From Calditrichia bacterium (lineage in GTDB: Bacteria; Calditrichota; Calditrichia; RBG-13-44-9; J075), in assembly GCA_028284905.1 (NCBI GenBank), contig JANQQU010000086.1:1-64000 (forward strand): DNA of 64,000 bases, written 5' to 3'. How positions within the stretch are numbered: the first letter of the stretch is position 1; each line of letters opens with the position of its first letter. A program made the translations under genes and the position numbers. Below are positions 34,109-43,947 of this stretch, in pieces. The notes under the pieces are model-generated. The model searched no databases and was not told where the DNA came from. It saw only the letters and a list, made by a program, of their open reading frames with translations.

Positions 34109-34999
34109 ATGGCAACGAAAAGAAATCGGCCGGATTGGCTGAAAATTCGTTTTTCAGTGAATGAGAATTTTCGTGAACTGAATAATATTGTCAAAGAAAA
34201 CAATTTACATACCGTCTGTCAGGAAGCCCGTTGTCCAAATCAAAGTGAATGCTGGGGCAAGGGCACCGCAACGCTAATGATTCTTGGCGATGTCTGTACT
34301 CGTTCCTGCGGTTTTTGTGCGATTAAAACCGGGCGCCCGCCGATCTATGATCAGCTGGAGCCAAAACGCGTCGCTGTCGCAGTTCAGAAGATGAGCCTGA
34401 ATCATGTGGTTATCACTTCGGTAAACCGGGATGATTTGCCGGACCAGGGATCAATTGTCTGGGCGGAAACCATCGAGGAAATTCGCAAGCTTTCCCCGGA
34501 TTGTTCGGTAGAAGTGTTGATTCCGGATTTTAAAGGTGTTTGGGAGCCGCTGAAGCGGGTGATTGACGCCAAGCCGGAAATTCTCTCCCATAACACCGAG
34601 ACTGTGCCGCGCCTTTATCGCCGGGTGCGCCCACAGGCAAAGTATGACCGCTCACTCTGGGTGCTGGAAAAATCCAAAGAATATGGAATGACCACGAAAA
34701 CCGGTATTATGGTCGGCATTGGAGAAACCTTCGACGAAGTGGTTGCCCTGATGAAAGACCTGGTAGAAGTCGATCTGGATATCTTTAATATCGGACAATA
34801 CCTACAGCCCACCAAGCGGCACTTGCCAGTTGAGCGTTTTGTCCATCCCGATGAGTTTGCCGAATACAAACGGATCGGTGAAGAGCTGGGAATCAAGCAC
34901 GTAGAATCCGGACCGTTGGTACGGAGTTCTTACCATGCCGAGGAGCAGGTTGAAAAGTTCCGCGGTACTCCCTGCGGCAGCCGTGCTGCAATAGGCTAA
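34109..34999 (+). CDS. lipA: Lipoyl synthase
   Basis: The 296-residue radical SAM enzyme inserts two sulphurs into protein-bound octanoyl groups. It has the auxiliary cluster motif CQEARCPNQSEC (about 37-48), the radical SAM motif CTRSCGFCAI (about 69-78) and the closing RSSYHAEE segment with the Ser ligand of the auxiliary cluster. Length and motif order match the family. It ends the lipoate run and is followed by a terminator. Confidence 0.96.
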   Translation: MATKRNRPDWLKIRFSVNENFRELNNIVKENNLHTVCQEARCPNQSECWGKGTATLMILGDVCTRSCGFCAIKTGRPPIYDQLEPKRVAVAVQKMSLNHVVITSVNRDDLPDQGSIVWAETIEEIRKLSPDCSVEVLIPDFKGVWEPLKRVIDAKPEILSHNTETVPRLYRRVRPQAKYDRSLWVLEKSKEYGMTTKTGIMVGIGETFDEVVALMKDLVEVDLDIFNIGQYLQPTKRHLPVERFVHPDEFAEYKRIGEELGIKHVESGPLVRSSYHAEEQVEKFRGTPCGSRAAIG

Positions 35000-35030
35000 A
35001 CTTGATGTACATATACTTTGTTATATTTTA

Positions 35031-35061
35031 AAGAAGGGCGGTTCGGGAGACCGCCTTTCTT
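35031..35061 (+). terminator. Terminator after lipA
   Basis: AAGAAGGGCGGT pairs with ACCGCCTTTCTT across a seven-base loop, with one G-U pair. It lies 32 bp past the lipA stop; a weak U-tract (TTTCTTGCTTT) is part of and follows the stem. Confidence 0.75.
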
Positions 35062-35077
35062 GCTTTACAAACAGTTG

Positions 35078-35204
35078 CCCGCGGAACACGCTAAATACAC
35101 AAAAAACAATTAAGTTCAGAAGTATTTATTTCTGTGATGAAATCTAATATAAGCTTATAAAGCAATTTGTGTTTTTCATTCGTGTGATTCGCGTGTTCCG
35201 TGGG
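35078..35204. repeat. Inverted pair of GGAACACGC-type repeats
   Basis: CCCGCGGAACACGCTAAATA (35078 on) is matched in inverted orientation by GTGATTCGCGTGTTCCGTGG (35184 on), with about 85 bp between. It belongs to the intergenic low-complexity inverted repeats seen elsewhere in the window. Two ORFs of 60-66 codons between here and pntAA look like chance. Confidence 0.6.
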
Positions 35205-35383
35205 TAATCATATCCCCAAATCATTATTCTCTACTACTGATAAATCCGACGCTTATACTTATACAGACTGTTTAATCCCTCAGTTAAATTGCCTTAAAAA
35301 ACAAAAAACAACCCCTTTCTCAAAGCGAAAATTCCTATTCGCTAACAAGCGTTTCAGCCCCGCCGAAAATTTTTATTTAACAG

Positions 35384-35411
35384 TTGATAAATTCGCCTAA
35401 TTTAGTATAAT
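35384..35411 (+). promoter_or_regulatory. Sigma-70-like promoter candidate upstream of pntAA
   Basis: TTGATA (35384-35389) and TATAAT (35406-35411) are spaced by 16 bp. The site is about 335 bp ahead of pntAA, which would give a long leader in which I see no clear structure. Confidence 0.4.
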
Positions 35412-35746
35412 AGTGTCTTGCGGCCAGCGCAAAAAAAGCGAATTTTCAGGCGCAAACAGCAGCACAATTAAAAATGACTGCGATTACAAAATCTGGTGTT
35501 TTTATCTCTCGCGGAAGCGCAAGTTGTTACGATCTGCAAATATGAACGGCGATTTGAGAGCATTGTCGTATTGATCATAAAACGTTACTCTGGCAGGAAT
35601 ACTCAAACTGGCATAACTGTCGAAAAACGTAGCATTTATTCAGGGTGTTTACAAAAAATCACTCTGGTGGATGTTTGATCTGCTAATGATCTCATTCGTT
35701 CTAATTAACCGCAACCGTTCACGATCGTAACAACGGAGAGTGCTTT

Positions 35747-36898
35747 ATGATTGCTGGCATTCCTAAAGAAAATTTCCCCAACGAAAATCGCGTTGCCCTG
35801 ATACCGGCCGGTGTTTCTGAGCTAGAAAAGATTGGTGTATCGGTCGTGGTAGAATCCGGCGCCGGCGAGGCAGCGGGTTTCCTCGATGCGGCCTACGAAG
35901 AAAAAGGCGCTACCATTGTAAAGAAACGGACTGACGTCTTTGCAAAAGCGGATGTGATTCTGCAAATTCGGGGATTGGGCGCAAACCCTGATAAGGGAAA
36001 AGCCGATTTAAAAAGTCTCAAGGAGGGGCAAGTTGTTATTGGGTTTATGGAACCGCTAACAGCAAAGTCGGAAGTATCTGCCCTGGCGAAAGCCAAAGTA
36101 ACATCACTATCGATGGAGCTGGTACCAAGAATTACCCGTGCGCAGAGCATGGATGCGTTATCTTCTATGGCGAATTTAGCCGGTTATAAATCGGTGCTTC
36201 TCGCCGCTAATTATCTCCAGAAAATTTTTCCGATGATGATGACTGCCGCCGGCACTATTGTCGCTGCAAAAGTCTTTATCGTAGGCGTAGGCGTTGCTGG
36301 TTTACAGGCGATTGCTACCGCTCGTCGACTGGGGGCAGTTGTTTCTGCTTATGATATTCGCCCGGCCGTAAAAGAGCAGGTGCTAAGCCTTGGCGCCAAG
36401 TTTGTTGAAATGGATCTCTCCACCGGAGATGCTGAGGATAAAGGCGGCTATGCCCGGGAAATGGATGAAGAATTTTACCGGAAGCAGCGGGAAATGATGC
36501 TGAAGGTTGTTGCCGACAGCGATGTGGTAATTACCACCGCGGCTGTGCCCGGAAAAAAGGCGCCGATTCTGGTTACAGAAGAAATGGTCAAGGGCATGCG
36601 CCCCGGATCGGTGTTGGTGGACCTTGCCGCCGAAAGGGGAGGTAACTGTGATATTACCGAACCGGGCAAGGTTGTAAGCAAGCATAATGTCACCATCGTT
36701 GGCACTGTCAATTTACCTTCCGATTTATCTTTCCACGCCAGTCAAACTTACTCAAAAAATGTAATCAATCTACTCAAGCTGTTTGTTAAGGACGGCGAGC
36801 TGGCGTTTGATATGGAAGATGAAATCATTGCGGAAAGCATGGTTACCCGCGATGGAGAAGTGGTAAACGCCCGGGTGAAAGAGATACTGGGACTTTAA
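35747..36898 (+). CDS. pntAA: NAD(P) transhydrogenase subunit alpha, part 1
   Basis: The 383-residue soluble NAD(H)-binding domain (dI) of the proton-translocating transhydrogenase starts with the family signature AGIPKENFPNENRVALIPAG. It has the RITRAQSMDALSSMA segment and a Rossmann GVGVAGLQAIATARRLGA motif (about 182-199). The alanine-dehydrogenase-like fold binds NADH and passes hydride to NADP+ on PntB. It is the short form without the membrane part, which is a separate gene 56 bp downstream, as in Rhodospirillum. A GGAG ribosome site precedes the ATG. Confidence 0.95.
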   Translation: MIAGIPKENFPNENRVALIPAGVSELEKIGVSVVVESGAGEAAGFLDAAYEEKGATIVKKRTDVFAKADVILQIRGLGANPDKGKADLKSLKEGQVVIGFMEPLTAKSEVSALAKAKVTSLSMELVPRITRAQSMDALSSMANLAGYKSVLLAANYLQKIFPMMMTAAGTIVAAKVFIVGVGVAGLQAIATARRLGAVVSAYDIRPAVKEQVLSLGAKFVEMDLSTGDAEDKGGYAREMDEEFYRKQREMMLKVVADSDVVITTAAVPGKKAPILVTEEMVKGMRPGSVLVDLAAERGGNCDITEPGKVVSKHNVTIVGTVNLPSDLSFHASQTYSKNVINLLKLFVKDGELAFDMEDEIIAESMVTRDGEVVNARVKEILGL

Positions 36899-36954
36899 TA
36901 GCTAATACGCAAATTACTGATGACTCTGAACTCTATAAATTGAGGAGCGATACT

Positions 36955-37266
36955 ATGGATTTTGTGGCAGCATTAACCGTATTTGTCCTGGCCATTTTCG
37001 TAGGCTTCGAGATTATTACCAAAGTACCGCCGACCCTGCATACGCCATTAATGTCCGGATCAAATGCAATTTCCGGAATTACAATTGTAGGTGCAATTCT
37101 TTCTGCCGGACTTAGCCTTAACGATGGCCTGGCAGCTTATTCCATCATGGGGTATTCCCTGACCAATATTCTCGGTTTTCTTGCGGTCGTTTTTGCCACC
37201 ACCAATGCAGTGGGAGGTTTTATGGTAACTCACCGGATGTTGGAAATGTTCAAGAGAAAGGGGTAA
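36955..37266 (+). CDS. pntAB: NAD(P) transhydrogenase subunit alpha, part 2 (membrane)
   Basis: I place the start at ATG 36955 (MDFVAALTVF) with GAGG upstream, not the TTG of the ORF track. The 103-residue protein has three to four helices and the segment VPPTLHTPLMSGSNAISGI, typical of the dII membrane part that forms the proton path with PntB. It ends 3 bp before pntB. Confidence 0.94.
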   Translation: MDFVAALTVFVLAIFVGFEIITKVPPTLHTPLMSGSNAISGITIVGAILSAGLSLNDGLAAYSIMGYSLTNILGFLAVVFATTNAVGGFMVTHRMLEMFKRKG

Positions 37267-37269
37267 CCC

Positions 37270-38664
37270 ATGTCGCCGAATATTGTCAATATAGTGTATT
37301 TGATTGCAGCTGTTCTCTTTATTATGGGTCTAAAAGGATTGACGCACCCTCGTACGGCCGTTCGCGGGAATCTGATGGGTTCCATGGGGATGCTCCTGGC
37401 AATTGTCGTAACTTTGTTGAATAAGGGATTATCTTTTGAATTAATTATCGCTGGCTTCATTGTCGGTGGTTTGGCCGGGGTGATCCTTGCCGTTAAAATT
37501 GAAATGACCGCCATGCCGCAGTTGGTTGCGCTGTTTAACGGCTTTGGTGGCGGCGCATCTATTCTCGTTGCCGGTGCGGAGTTGCTTCGCCTTAACAGCG
37601 GGGGAGATCCGGCAGGGTTACAATCGTTGATTGCGATTGTGCTTTCCGGTATTATTGGTGCGGTTACTTTTTGGGGAAGCCTCATCGCTTTCGGTAAATT
37701 GCAGGGCGTCGTCGTGCCCGACCAGCCAGTGCGCTATCCCGGTGAGCAAATTGTAAAAGTTCTTTTGCTGGGTGGCAGCCTGGTAATGGGCGTCATGATT
37801 ATTATGGATCCTTCCCGAATAGACTTGTACTGGGGCGTCGTTGCTATTGCTTCCGTGCTGGGCATCCTGTTGGTTATCGCCATTGGTGGTGCGGACATGC
37901 CGGTAGTCGTCGCATTGCTGAACTCTTACTCCGGACTCGCTGCTGCAGCCACTGGTTTTGTGCTATCCCCACCCAATACGGTTTTGATTGTGGCTGGATC
38001 GCTCGTCGGCGCCTCCGGTTTAATCCTTACTAATATTATGTGTAAGGCAATGAACCGTTCGCTGGCCAATGTTCTCTTCGGAGGATTTGGCGAAGTGCAG
38101 GAATCTGCCAGTGCGGATGATGTTTATGGCGGTAAGGTGAAGGCAACTTCTCCGGAAGAATTAGCGATGTTGTTCGATACCGCTTCCCGCGTCGTTATCG
38201 TGCCGGGATACGGCATGGCCGTCGCCCAGGCGCAGCACGCTGTACGAGATTTGTATAACTTGCTGGAATCCCGCGATGTAACGGTAGAATTTGCGGTTCA
38301 TCCGGTGGCAGGTAGAATGCCCGGACATATGAACGTCTTGCTGGCGGAAGCAGATATTCCCTACGACCGTCTGATTGAAATGGATGACATTAATCCGACC
38401 ATGAAGCAGGTCGATATCGCCATCGTATTGGGCGCCAACGATGTTGTAAATCCAGTCGCGAGAACTGACCCGAAGAGCCCGATTGCCGGTATGCCTATTA
38501 TCGATGTGGATAAGGCACAAACGGTGATTGTGATTAAACGTAGTTTGAGCCCGGGATTTGCCGGCATTCCCAATCCGCTTTTTGCCGCGGATAATTCTCT
38601 GATGTTGTTTGGAGACGGGAAGAAGATGATTCAGGAAACGGTGACTTCATTGAAAGAAGATTAA
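37270..38664 (+). CDS. pntB: NAD(P) transhydrogenase subunit beta
   Basis: The 464-residue protein has eight to nine N-terminal transmembrane helices with GGADMPVVVALLNSYSGLAA, then the NADP(H)-binding dIII domain (VVIVPGYGMAVAQAQHAVRDL and IVLGANDVVNPVART). It couples proton entry to NADPH formation from NADH. Length and motif order are complete. It ends the pnt operon; the next gene is 500 bp away. Confidence 0.95.
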   Translation: MSPNIVNIVYLIAAVLFIMGLKGLTHPRTAVRGNLMGSMGMLLAIVVTLLNKGLSFELIIAGFIVGGLAGVILAVKIEMTAMPQLVALFNGFGGGASILVAGAELLRLNSGGDPAGLQSLIAIVLSGIIGAVTFWGSLIAFGKLQGVVVPDQPVRYPGEQIVKVLLLGGSLVMGVMIIMDPSRIDLYWGVVAIASVLGILLVIAIGGADMPVVVALLNSYSGLAAAATGFVLSPPNTVLIVAGSLVGASGLILTNIMCKAMNRSLANVLFGGFGEVQESASADDVYGGKVKATSPEELAMLFDTASRVVIVPGYGMAVAQAQHAVRDLYNLLESRDVTVEFAVHPVAGRMPGHMNVLLAEADIPYDRLIEMDDINPTMKQVDIAIVLGANDVVNPVARTDPKSPIAGMPIIDVDKAQTVIVIKRSLSPGFAGIPNPLFAADNSLMLFGDGKKMIQETVTSLKED

Positions 38665-38693
38665 TTCCCGATTTGTAAGATTTTTACCCTAAT

Positions 38694-38737
38694 GACCAAT
38701 CGTGGCGGAGGACCCCGGCTTTCTGTCACGATTGGTC
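38694..38737 (+). terminator. Stem-loop after pntB
   Basis: GACCAATCGTG (38694-38704) and CACGATTGGTC (38727-38737) form a perfect 11-bp stem with a 22-nt loop. No U-run follows, so it may be a factor-dependent stop, an mRNA-end stabiliser or part of a small RNA. The remaining 430 bp to the next gene are AT-rich with no gene seen and should hold the promoter of the complex III operon. Confidence 0.45.
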
Positions 38738-39166
38738 GACGATCCTGTTCAAAAAAGTAGGAAGTAATTTAAATCTGGAAGAAGGAGGAGGCATTAAACC
38801 GGGTCTCGCGATGTAGGAACTGACCGCTTTTTTGCATTCCAAAATTGATACAAATGCGCATATCGCTGATTCAGGAAAAAAAATAAGAATTATTCTTAAA
38901 TTTATTAGAGAGTGTTTGTATTTCTTTCCGTTTATGTTATATTAGCCCACTTGTTTGTGAACTTTTTATTTTGATGAAATAATTTGAATTTTTCATCGCA
39001 TAAAAATAAATTGTCTTGTTTACAAAATCCTTTCTTGTTAATCTATCGGGATTTGTTTAGCAAGCTACTTCGTGACTGATCAACTTTACGTTAGATCGGT
39101 TCAGTTTACTATTAGATATTGGATTTGATAATACGCCTCCGTGATTAAAATGGAAGGGGATTCCGA

Positions 39167-40468
39167 ATGGGCTTTGATATTGCGCCGCCACGGGCAGAAC
39201 ACTTATTACTAGCTAAATACATCATCATTGTCCTCTCTTTGCTTTTCGTCTCTTACATCAGTATACTTTTCGGTGCGACTATCTTGTCGCTGGGCTTCAG
39301 CTTTCGCGGAAAGAGTGAAAATAACGAAACATTTACTCGTTTTTCCCGGGATCTGGTAGACACCCTGATGGGTAGTTGGGGAGTTGTTACCGCCCTGGTA
39401 ATTCTGCCGGTACTGACGATTGCGATCAGCTTTGGGCAAGTGCTTTATGGCACGGATATGAAAGTTGCTCAATACTTCACAATTATATTCGTTTTAACAA
39501 TGCTTGCCGTTGTTTTTGCCTATGCTTTCAAGAAAAGTTTCGCTAGCCGTGATGAAAATTTTAATATGCACCTCGCCCTGGGCGGGATAGCCGTTTTGTT
39601 GTTCCATGCGGCAATTTTTGCATTTGTTAGCACCATGACTTTTGCACTTTATCCGGAAAACTGGAAGATTATCACCAGCGCATTGCCACTGACCTACGAA
39701 TGGTCGATGTTCGCCCGCTTTGCACATTTTATGACGCTTAGCCTGGCAATTACCGGCGGTGCCATTCTCTTCTTCTTTTTTAACTGGGATGGTGGGAAAG
39801 AAAATGTCGACGGCGCTTATGGCGATTATGTTCAGAAGTTCTCCGGCGGTTTGACGCTGGGAATGACCGTGCTGCAGACGCTGTTTATGGTTTGGTTTCT
39901 GGCCACATTGCCACAACCTGCCAAGTCCTATGACGTATACATCACCGGGATCCTCGCAATGGGTGTTCTCTGGTTGATTTGCTACTTTGCATTCTCTTTA
40001 CTGCATGATAGTAAAGTATCACTGGGCAAGATCATTTTTCCCCTATTGATGGTATTCTGTTTGTTCGTGCTGGTTGATGAACATTTTGCCCGGGAAAATT
40101 CTTTAGCCTACCAAAATTACAAACTCACTAAAATGTCTGACAAATTCTTAGCCGAAGTTGAGCAACTCCGTGCTGAACGCAGTGGTAGTGCCACGCCATC
40201 TCTGGCGGTCGGAGAAGAAATTTTTACTGCGAAATGTTCTATCTGCCACCAGTTTGACGTTCGGATCGTTGGACCAGCCTATAATGATGTGATGTCCAAA
40301 TATGAAAATGACCTTGAGGCGTTGAAGACATTTATCCTCAATCCACAACCAGTCAATCCGAATGATTATCCCGGTGGTATGCCGAATCAGGGATTAAAAC
40401 CCTATGAAGCAGAATCTGCCGCGATGTATTTGATGGAAGAATATCAGAAGCAGCAAAACGCACAGTAA
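39167..40468 (+). CDS. Cytochrome bd-superfamily-like membrane domain fused to cytochrome c
   Basis: The 433-residue protein has about eight transmembrane helices (1-300), then a monohaem cytochrome c domain with CSICH (about 356-360) and a Met candidate at YPGGMPNQG. The membrane part aligns by eye with the CydA-like protein at 19576-21396: AEHLLLAKY with AELHLMFAA, MHLALGGIAVLLF with VHLALGIGLNIVG, RFAHFMTLSLAITGG with NIHRLIANVAFGGS, and LTLGMTVLQTLF with QTLGIVMMGGTF. The two haem-ligand His positions appear kept, but the Glu in FFAEAGF is replaced by Thr. It lies 58 bp ahead of actA with no terminator between, so it is probably part of the complex III operon. Whether it reduces oxygen or only relays electrons is unknown. 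Confidence 0.65.
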   Translation: MGFDIAPPRAEHLLLAKYIIIVLSLLFVSYISILFGATILSLGFSFRGKSENNETFTRFSRDLVDTLMGSWGVVTALVILPVLTIAISFGQVLYGTDMKVAQYFTIIFVLTMLAVVFAYAFKKSFASRDENFNMHLALGGIAVLLFHAAIFAFVSTMTFALYPENWKIITSALPLTYEWSMFARFAHFMTLSLAITGGAILFFFFNWDGGKENVDGAYGDYVQKFSGGLTLGMTVLQTLFMVWFLATLPQPAKSYDVYITGILAMGVLWLICYFAFSLLHDSKVSLGKIIFPLLMVFCLFVLVDEHFARENSLAYQNYKLTKMSDKFLAEVEQLRAERSGSATPSLAVGEEIFTAKCSICHQFDVRIVGPAYNDVMSKYENDLEALKTFILNPQPVNPNDYPGGMPNQGLKPYEAESAAMYLMEEYQKQQNAQ

Positions 40469-40526
40469 ATGACAATTGATTGAATGAACCGTTGAACTTG
40501 ATTTATTAAGAATATCGGAGAGATCA

Positions 40527-41036
40527 ATGCGCACCATTGTTCCTATAATTTTAGCTGGATTTTTCGGCACCATGGCCCTCGCAACTTTTGCGATGAGCGC
40601 TTACTGGGAAACTTACGAGAAAGTGCCGGATCAGCCGATTGCATTTCCCCATGATATCCATGCCGGGGATTTGAATATTGCTTGTACCCATTGCCATCAA
40701 TATGTAGAAGTTGGCAAGCAGGCAACCGTGCCGGCATTATCTATTTGTATGGACTGCCACGCTGGCATGCAATCGGATAAACCGGAAATTATCAAGCTCC
40801 AGGGGTATTGGGAGAGACAGGAAGAAGTTGCCTGGCAACGAATTCACACGATGCCCGATCACGTATACTTTTCACATAAACGGCATATCAAGGCAGGCGT
40901 AGATTGCGCGGAATGCCATGGAGATATGACCGTTGTAAATACAGTTAAACAGGTGCGAACCTTTCAAATGGGATTTTGTGTGTCTTGCCACCGTGCAAAC
41001 GCGGCATCACAAGATTGCTGGACCTGTCATAAGTAA
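40527..41036 (+). CDS. actA: Alternative complex III subunit A, pentahaem cytochrome c
   Basis: The 169-residue protein has one N-terminal anchor helix and five CxxCH haem sites (CTHCH, CMDCH, CAECH, CVSCH, CWTCH), with distal His residues such as FPHDIHAG and YFSHKRHIK. This matches ActA of alternative complex III, which carries electrons from the quinol-oxidising subunits to the periplasmic acceptor. It has about 25 bp to actB. Length is slightly shorter than some relatives but complete. Confidence 0.92.
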   Translation: MRTIVPIILAGFFGTMALATFAMSAYWETYEKVPDQPIAFPHDIHAGDLNIACTHCHQYVEVGKQATVPALSICMDCHAGMQSDKPEIIKLQGYWERQEEVAWQRIHTMPDHVYFSHKRHIKAGVDCAECHGDMTVVNTVKQVRTFQMGFCVSCHRANAASQDCWTCHK

Positions 41037-41061
41037 AGTTTGAATAAGCGGAGATCGCTCA

Positions 41062-43947
41062 ATGAAAAGACGAGACTTTCTAAAGTTTGTCGGAGTTGCT
41101 TCCAGTGCGACAGTACTGTCTTCCTGCGGTGTCGAAAAGGCCAGCGATAAGATAGTTTCGAAGCTCATCCCGGAAAAGGACATCATTCCCGGGGAAGCAT
41201 ACTTTAAAAATTCAACCTGTGCGGAATGTGCTGTTGGTTGCGGTGTTTCCGTAAAAACAGTTGATCATAATGCAATAAAACTGGAAGGAATGACTGGCCA
41301 TCCTCTCAATGACGGGGCACTCTGTTTACGTGGCCAGGCTTCTTTAACCAGGTTGTATCATCCCAATCGTTTAACCAACCCGGTTGTTCCCAGAAAAAGT
41401 GATTTGAACCTGGAAAGAATGACCGGCAGTGTTATGGAACCGGTTTCCTGGGAAGATGCCTTCAAAATGATCGCCGAAAATCTTGGCGGTGCCTCAGCAA
41501 ATAATACTAGTAATGTATACCTCTCCGGCAGAACCACCGGGTCGCTCTCCGCGATGATCGATGATTTCTGCGGCCGCACTGGTGTGCAGCGTTTACCGGA
41601 GTATGAGACTTATTCGTACGCGAACATTCGCGCTGCTTACCAGGCGCTCTTCGGCAGAAATGAAGTGCCGGATTACAAGATTGCCGATGCAGACCTGTTA
41701 GTGACAGTTGGTGCTGATATTCTCGAAACGTTTGTAAATCCGGTGGGATTTGCCAAACAAGTAGAAGCCGCCCGGAGTAACAATCAGCTTAAATGGACGC
41801 ATTTTGAGCCGCATGTTTCGCTGACCGGATTTAAAGCTAGCGAACGGCAATCTGTGCAGCCGGGTGGGGAAGCATACTTATTGCTCTTCCTGGCGCGTTA
41901 TTTTGATGCAAATTCTGTTACCAATCGCTCCATGCCGGCAGCTTTGAAAAATAGTCTGCCGAATGTTTCCGACAATGATATTGCTGCAAATACCGGCCTG
42001 TCCGTTGATGAATTGAATCAACTGGCACAGAATCTCGCTTCTGCCCGTAACCCGCTGCTGATTGTTGGTGGTGTTTCTACTCAACAGGCCAATGGTTACG
42101 AAGCAGCATTGCTGGCTGGTCTGGTGCAGTGGTTGTCCGGAATGGTTGGCAACACAATCGATTTTGCTGCTGGCAGCGATTACAGCAAAGTCGGTAGCCT
42201 GAAAGATATTAAAAACCTTGTTGCAATGCTGGATAGCAAACGTGTCCATGCGGCTTTCGTGACCAGAACGGATCCGCTCTTCCGCACGGTGCCGGCTAGC
42301 ATGCAAGTGACTGATAAGATTAAAAACGCTGCTTTCAAAGTCGCTTTTGTCGAGACAATCGACCCGGCGGACGAAAAAGCTTATGCGGAAATTTATGATT
42401 TGATTTTACCGCTGTCCCACGCTTATGAATCCTGGGGAGATGTTGAATCTCGCAAAGGATTAACCAGCGTCGTTCAGCCGACCCTGAAAGAAACTATTTT
42501 CGATACACATACTGAAGGCGACATCCTGATGAATATCGCTGCTGCCGTTAGCGGTGCAGCTGTAGAAGGCACTTATGAAGATTGGTTGAAAGCTCGCTGG
42601 GATGCCAGTGGCGCTACCGATTATCTCATGGATGCCGGTTACTATCAGGCGGATGTCTCCGATGGCCGCGTAGCCTTAAGTGGCGGCGCAGCGCGTGCTT
42701 TCAGTGATGCAAACATCGCTGCTGCCAGCTCTGGTAACACACTCTATGTGGTTCCTTCCATTCGTAAACTGGATGGACGGAGCGGTGACCTGCAGCTAAT
42801 GAGCGAGATTCCGGATCCGCTCTCAACGGTTAGTTACGGTAGCTGGGTATCGGTTTCAAAAGCCGATGCGGATAGCCTTTCCTTCGAAAGAGCTGAATCG
42901 TTGATTCAAAAATATCGTGATGAGGTGGCCGTAGAAAGTGCCGGTGTTTCCATGAATCTGCCTGCCTGGGTACAACCGGGACTGGCACAGGGGATCGCCG
43001 TTATTCAAAGAGAGCAGATCGATGGTTCGATGCTCGCTTATGACGATCGCACCGGTGAAGAATATGCCCGGATTGATAATGTTAATATTTCCCGCACTGG
43101 TAACGTTGTGCCGCTGGCAGCATTAGCCGGTGGTATCGAACAGGGCGAGCGAAGCATTATCCCTGAACCGGGCGGTGGCCATGGTCATCATGGTAAAGTT
43201 CATTTCGAAGGAGACGAAACACTCTATCCCGATCCTTACGATCGTTATACGGAATATCGCTGGGGATTGTCGGTTGATATGGATAGTTGTACCGGCTGTG
43301 GTGCTTGTGTCTCCGCATGTTATATCGAAAATAATATTCCCTGTGTTGGGGAAGAAGAAGTCTTCAACGGACGTGAAATGTCCTGGATCCGTGTGCAGCC
43401 GTATTATAACGACCAGGGCGGCATGGATAGTTTGGTGATGATGTGCCAGCAATGCGATTTCGCACCTTGCGAAAATGTTTGCCCGGTATATGCCACTTAC
43501 CACAATGAAGAAGGGTTGAACGTGATGGTTTATAACCGCTGCGTTGGTACCCGTTATTGCCACAACAACTGCCCTTATAAAGTACGCCGTTTCAACTGGT
43601 TCGATTGGGCCGACGAAGGCTACTGGGATGGCCCGATGGCGCGGATGCAAAACCCGGACATCTGGGTGCGCCCGAAAGGGGTTATGGAAAAATGTACTTT
43701 CTGTATCCAGCGTATCCGTGTGGCAAAAGATCACGCCAAAGACGAAGGCCGATTGGTGCAGGATGGGGAAGTGCTGGCAGCATGTCAGCAAACTTGCCCG
43801 ACCAACGCTATCTCCTTTGGAAATATGTTAGATAAAAACTCTGAAGTATACACACGAACATCGCAATCCGAAGGCAAGTTCCGGGTCCTTGATATACTTG
43901 GAACAGGTCCTGCAGTTCATTACCTGCGTAAGGAGGAAGAAGCATGA
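41062..43947 (+). CDS. actB: Alternative complex III subunit B, molybdopterin-like and Fe-S protein
   Basis: The 961-residue protein begins with a twin-arginine signal and lipobox (KRRDFLKFVG, Cys22 in LSSC). Residues 50-690 resemble molybdopterin oxidoreductases, including a CxxCxxxC...C set (Cys53, 56, 60 and 88). Residues 733-930 form the ferredoxin-like part with motifs CTGCGACVSAC, CQQCDFAPCENVC, CVGTRYCHNNC and CTFC...CQQTC, giving three [4Fe-4S] and one [3Fe-4S] cluster as in ActB. In characterised complexes the first part holds no molybdenum cofactor. Retention here of an apparently full N-terminal Cys set is notable. It overlaps actC by 4 bp. Confidence 0.93.
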   Translation: MKRRDFLKFVGVASSATVLSSCGVEKASDKIVSKLIPEKDIIPGEAYFKNSTCAECAVGCGVSVKTVDHNAIKLEGMTGHPLNDGALCLRGQASLTRLYHPNRLTNPVVPRKSDLNLERMTGSVMEPVSWEDAFKMIAENLGGASANNTSNVYLSGRTTGSLSAMIDDFCGRTGVQRLPEYETYSYANIRAAYQALFGRNEVPDYKIADADLLVTVGADILETFVNPVGFAKQVEAARSNNQLKWTHFEPHVSLTGFKASERQSVQPGGEAYLLLFLARYFDANSVTNRSMPAALKNSLPNVSDNDIAANTGLSVDELNQLAQNLASARNPLLIVGGVSTQQANGYEAALLAGLVQWLSGMVGNTIDFAAGSDYSKVGSLKDIKNLVAMLDSKRVHAAFVTRTDPLFRTVPASMQVTDKIKNAAFKVAFVETIDPADEKAYAEIYDLILPLSHAYESWGDVESRKGLTSVVQPTLKETIFDTHTEGDILMNIAAAVSGAAVEGTYEDWLKARWDASGATDYLMDAGYYQADVSDGRVALSGGAARAFSDANIAAASSGNTLYVVPSIRKLDGRSGDLQLMSEIPDPLSTVSYGSWVSVSKADADSLSFERAESLIQKYRDEVAVESAGVSMNLPAWVQPGLAQGIAVIQREQIDGSMLAYDDRTGEEYARIDNVNISRTGNVVPLAALAGGIEQGERSIIPEPGGGHGHHGKVHFEGDETLYPDPYDRYTEYRWGLSVDMDSCTGCGACVSACYIENNIPCVGEEEVFNGREMSWIRVQPYYNDQGGMDSLVMMCQQCDFAPCENVCPVYATYHNEEGLNVMVYNRCVGTRYCHNNCPYKVRRFNWFDWADEGYWDGPMARMQNPDIWVRPKGVMEKCTFCIQRIRVAKDHAKDEGRLVQDGEVLAACQQTCPTNAISFGNMLDKNSEVYTRTSQSEGKFRVLDILGTGPAVHYLRKEEEA

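Noticed and set aside
35200-35678. ORFs of 66 and 60 codons ahead of pntAA
   Set aside because: They have AT-rich chance composition, no ribosome site and no motif; one starts inside a repeat arm.
42900-43800. Antisense 222-codon ORF in actB
   Set aside because: It is a shadow of the Fe-S region of actB, with no ribosome site or motif.
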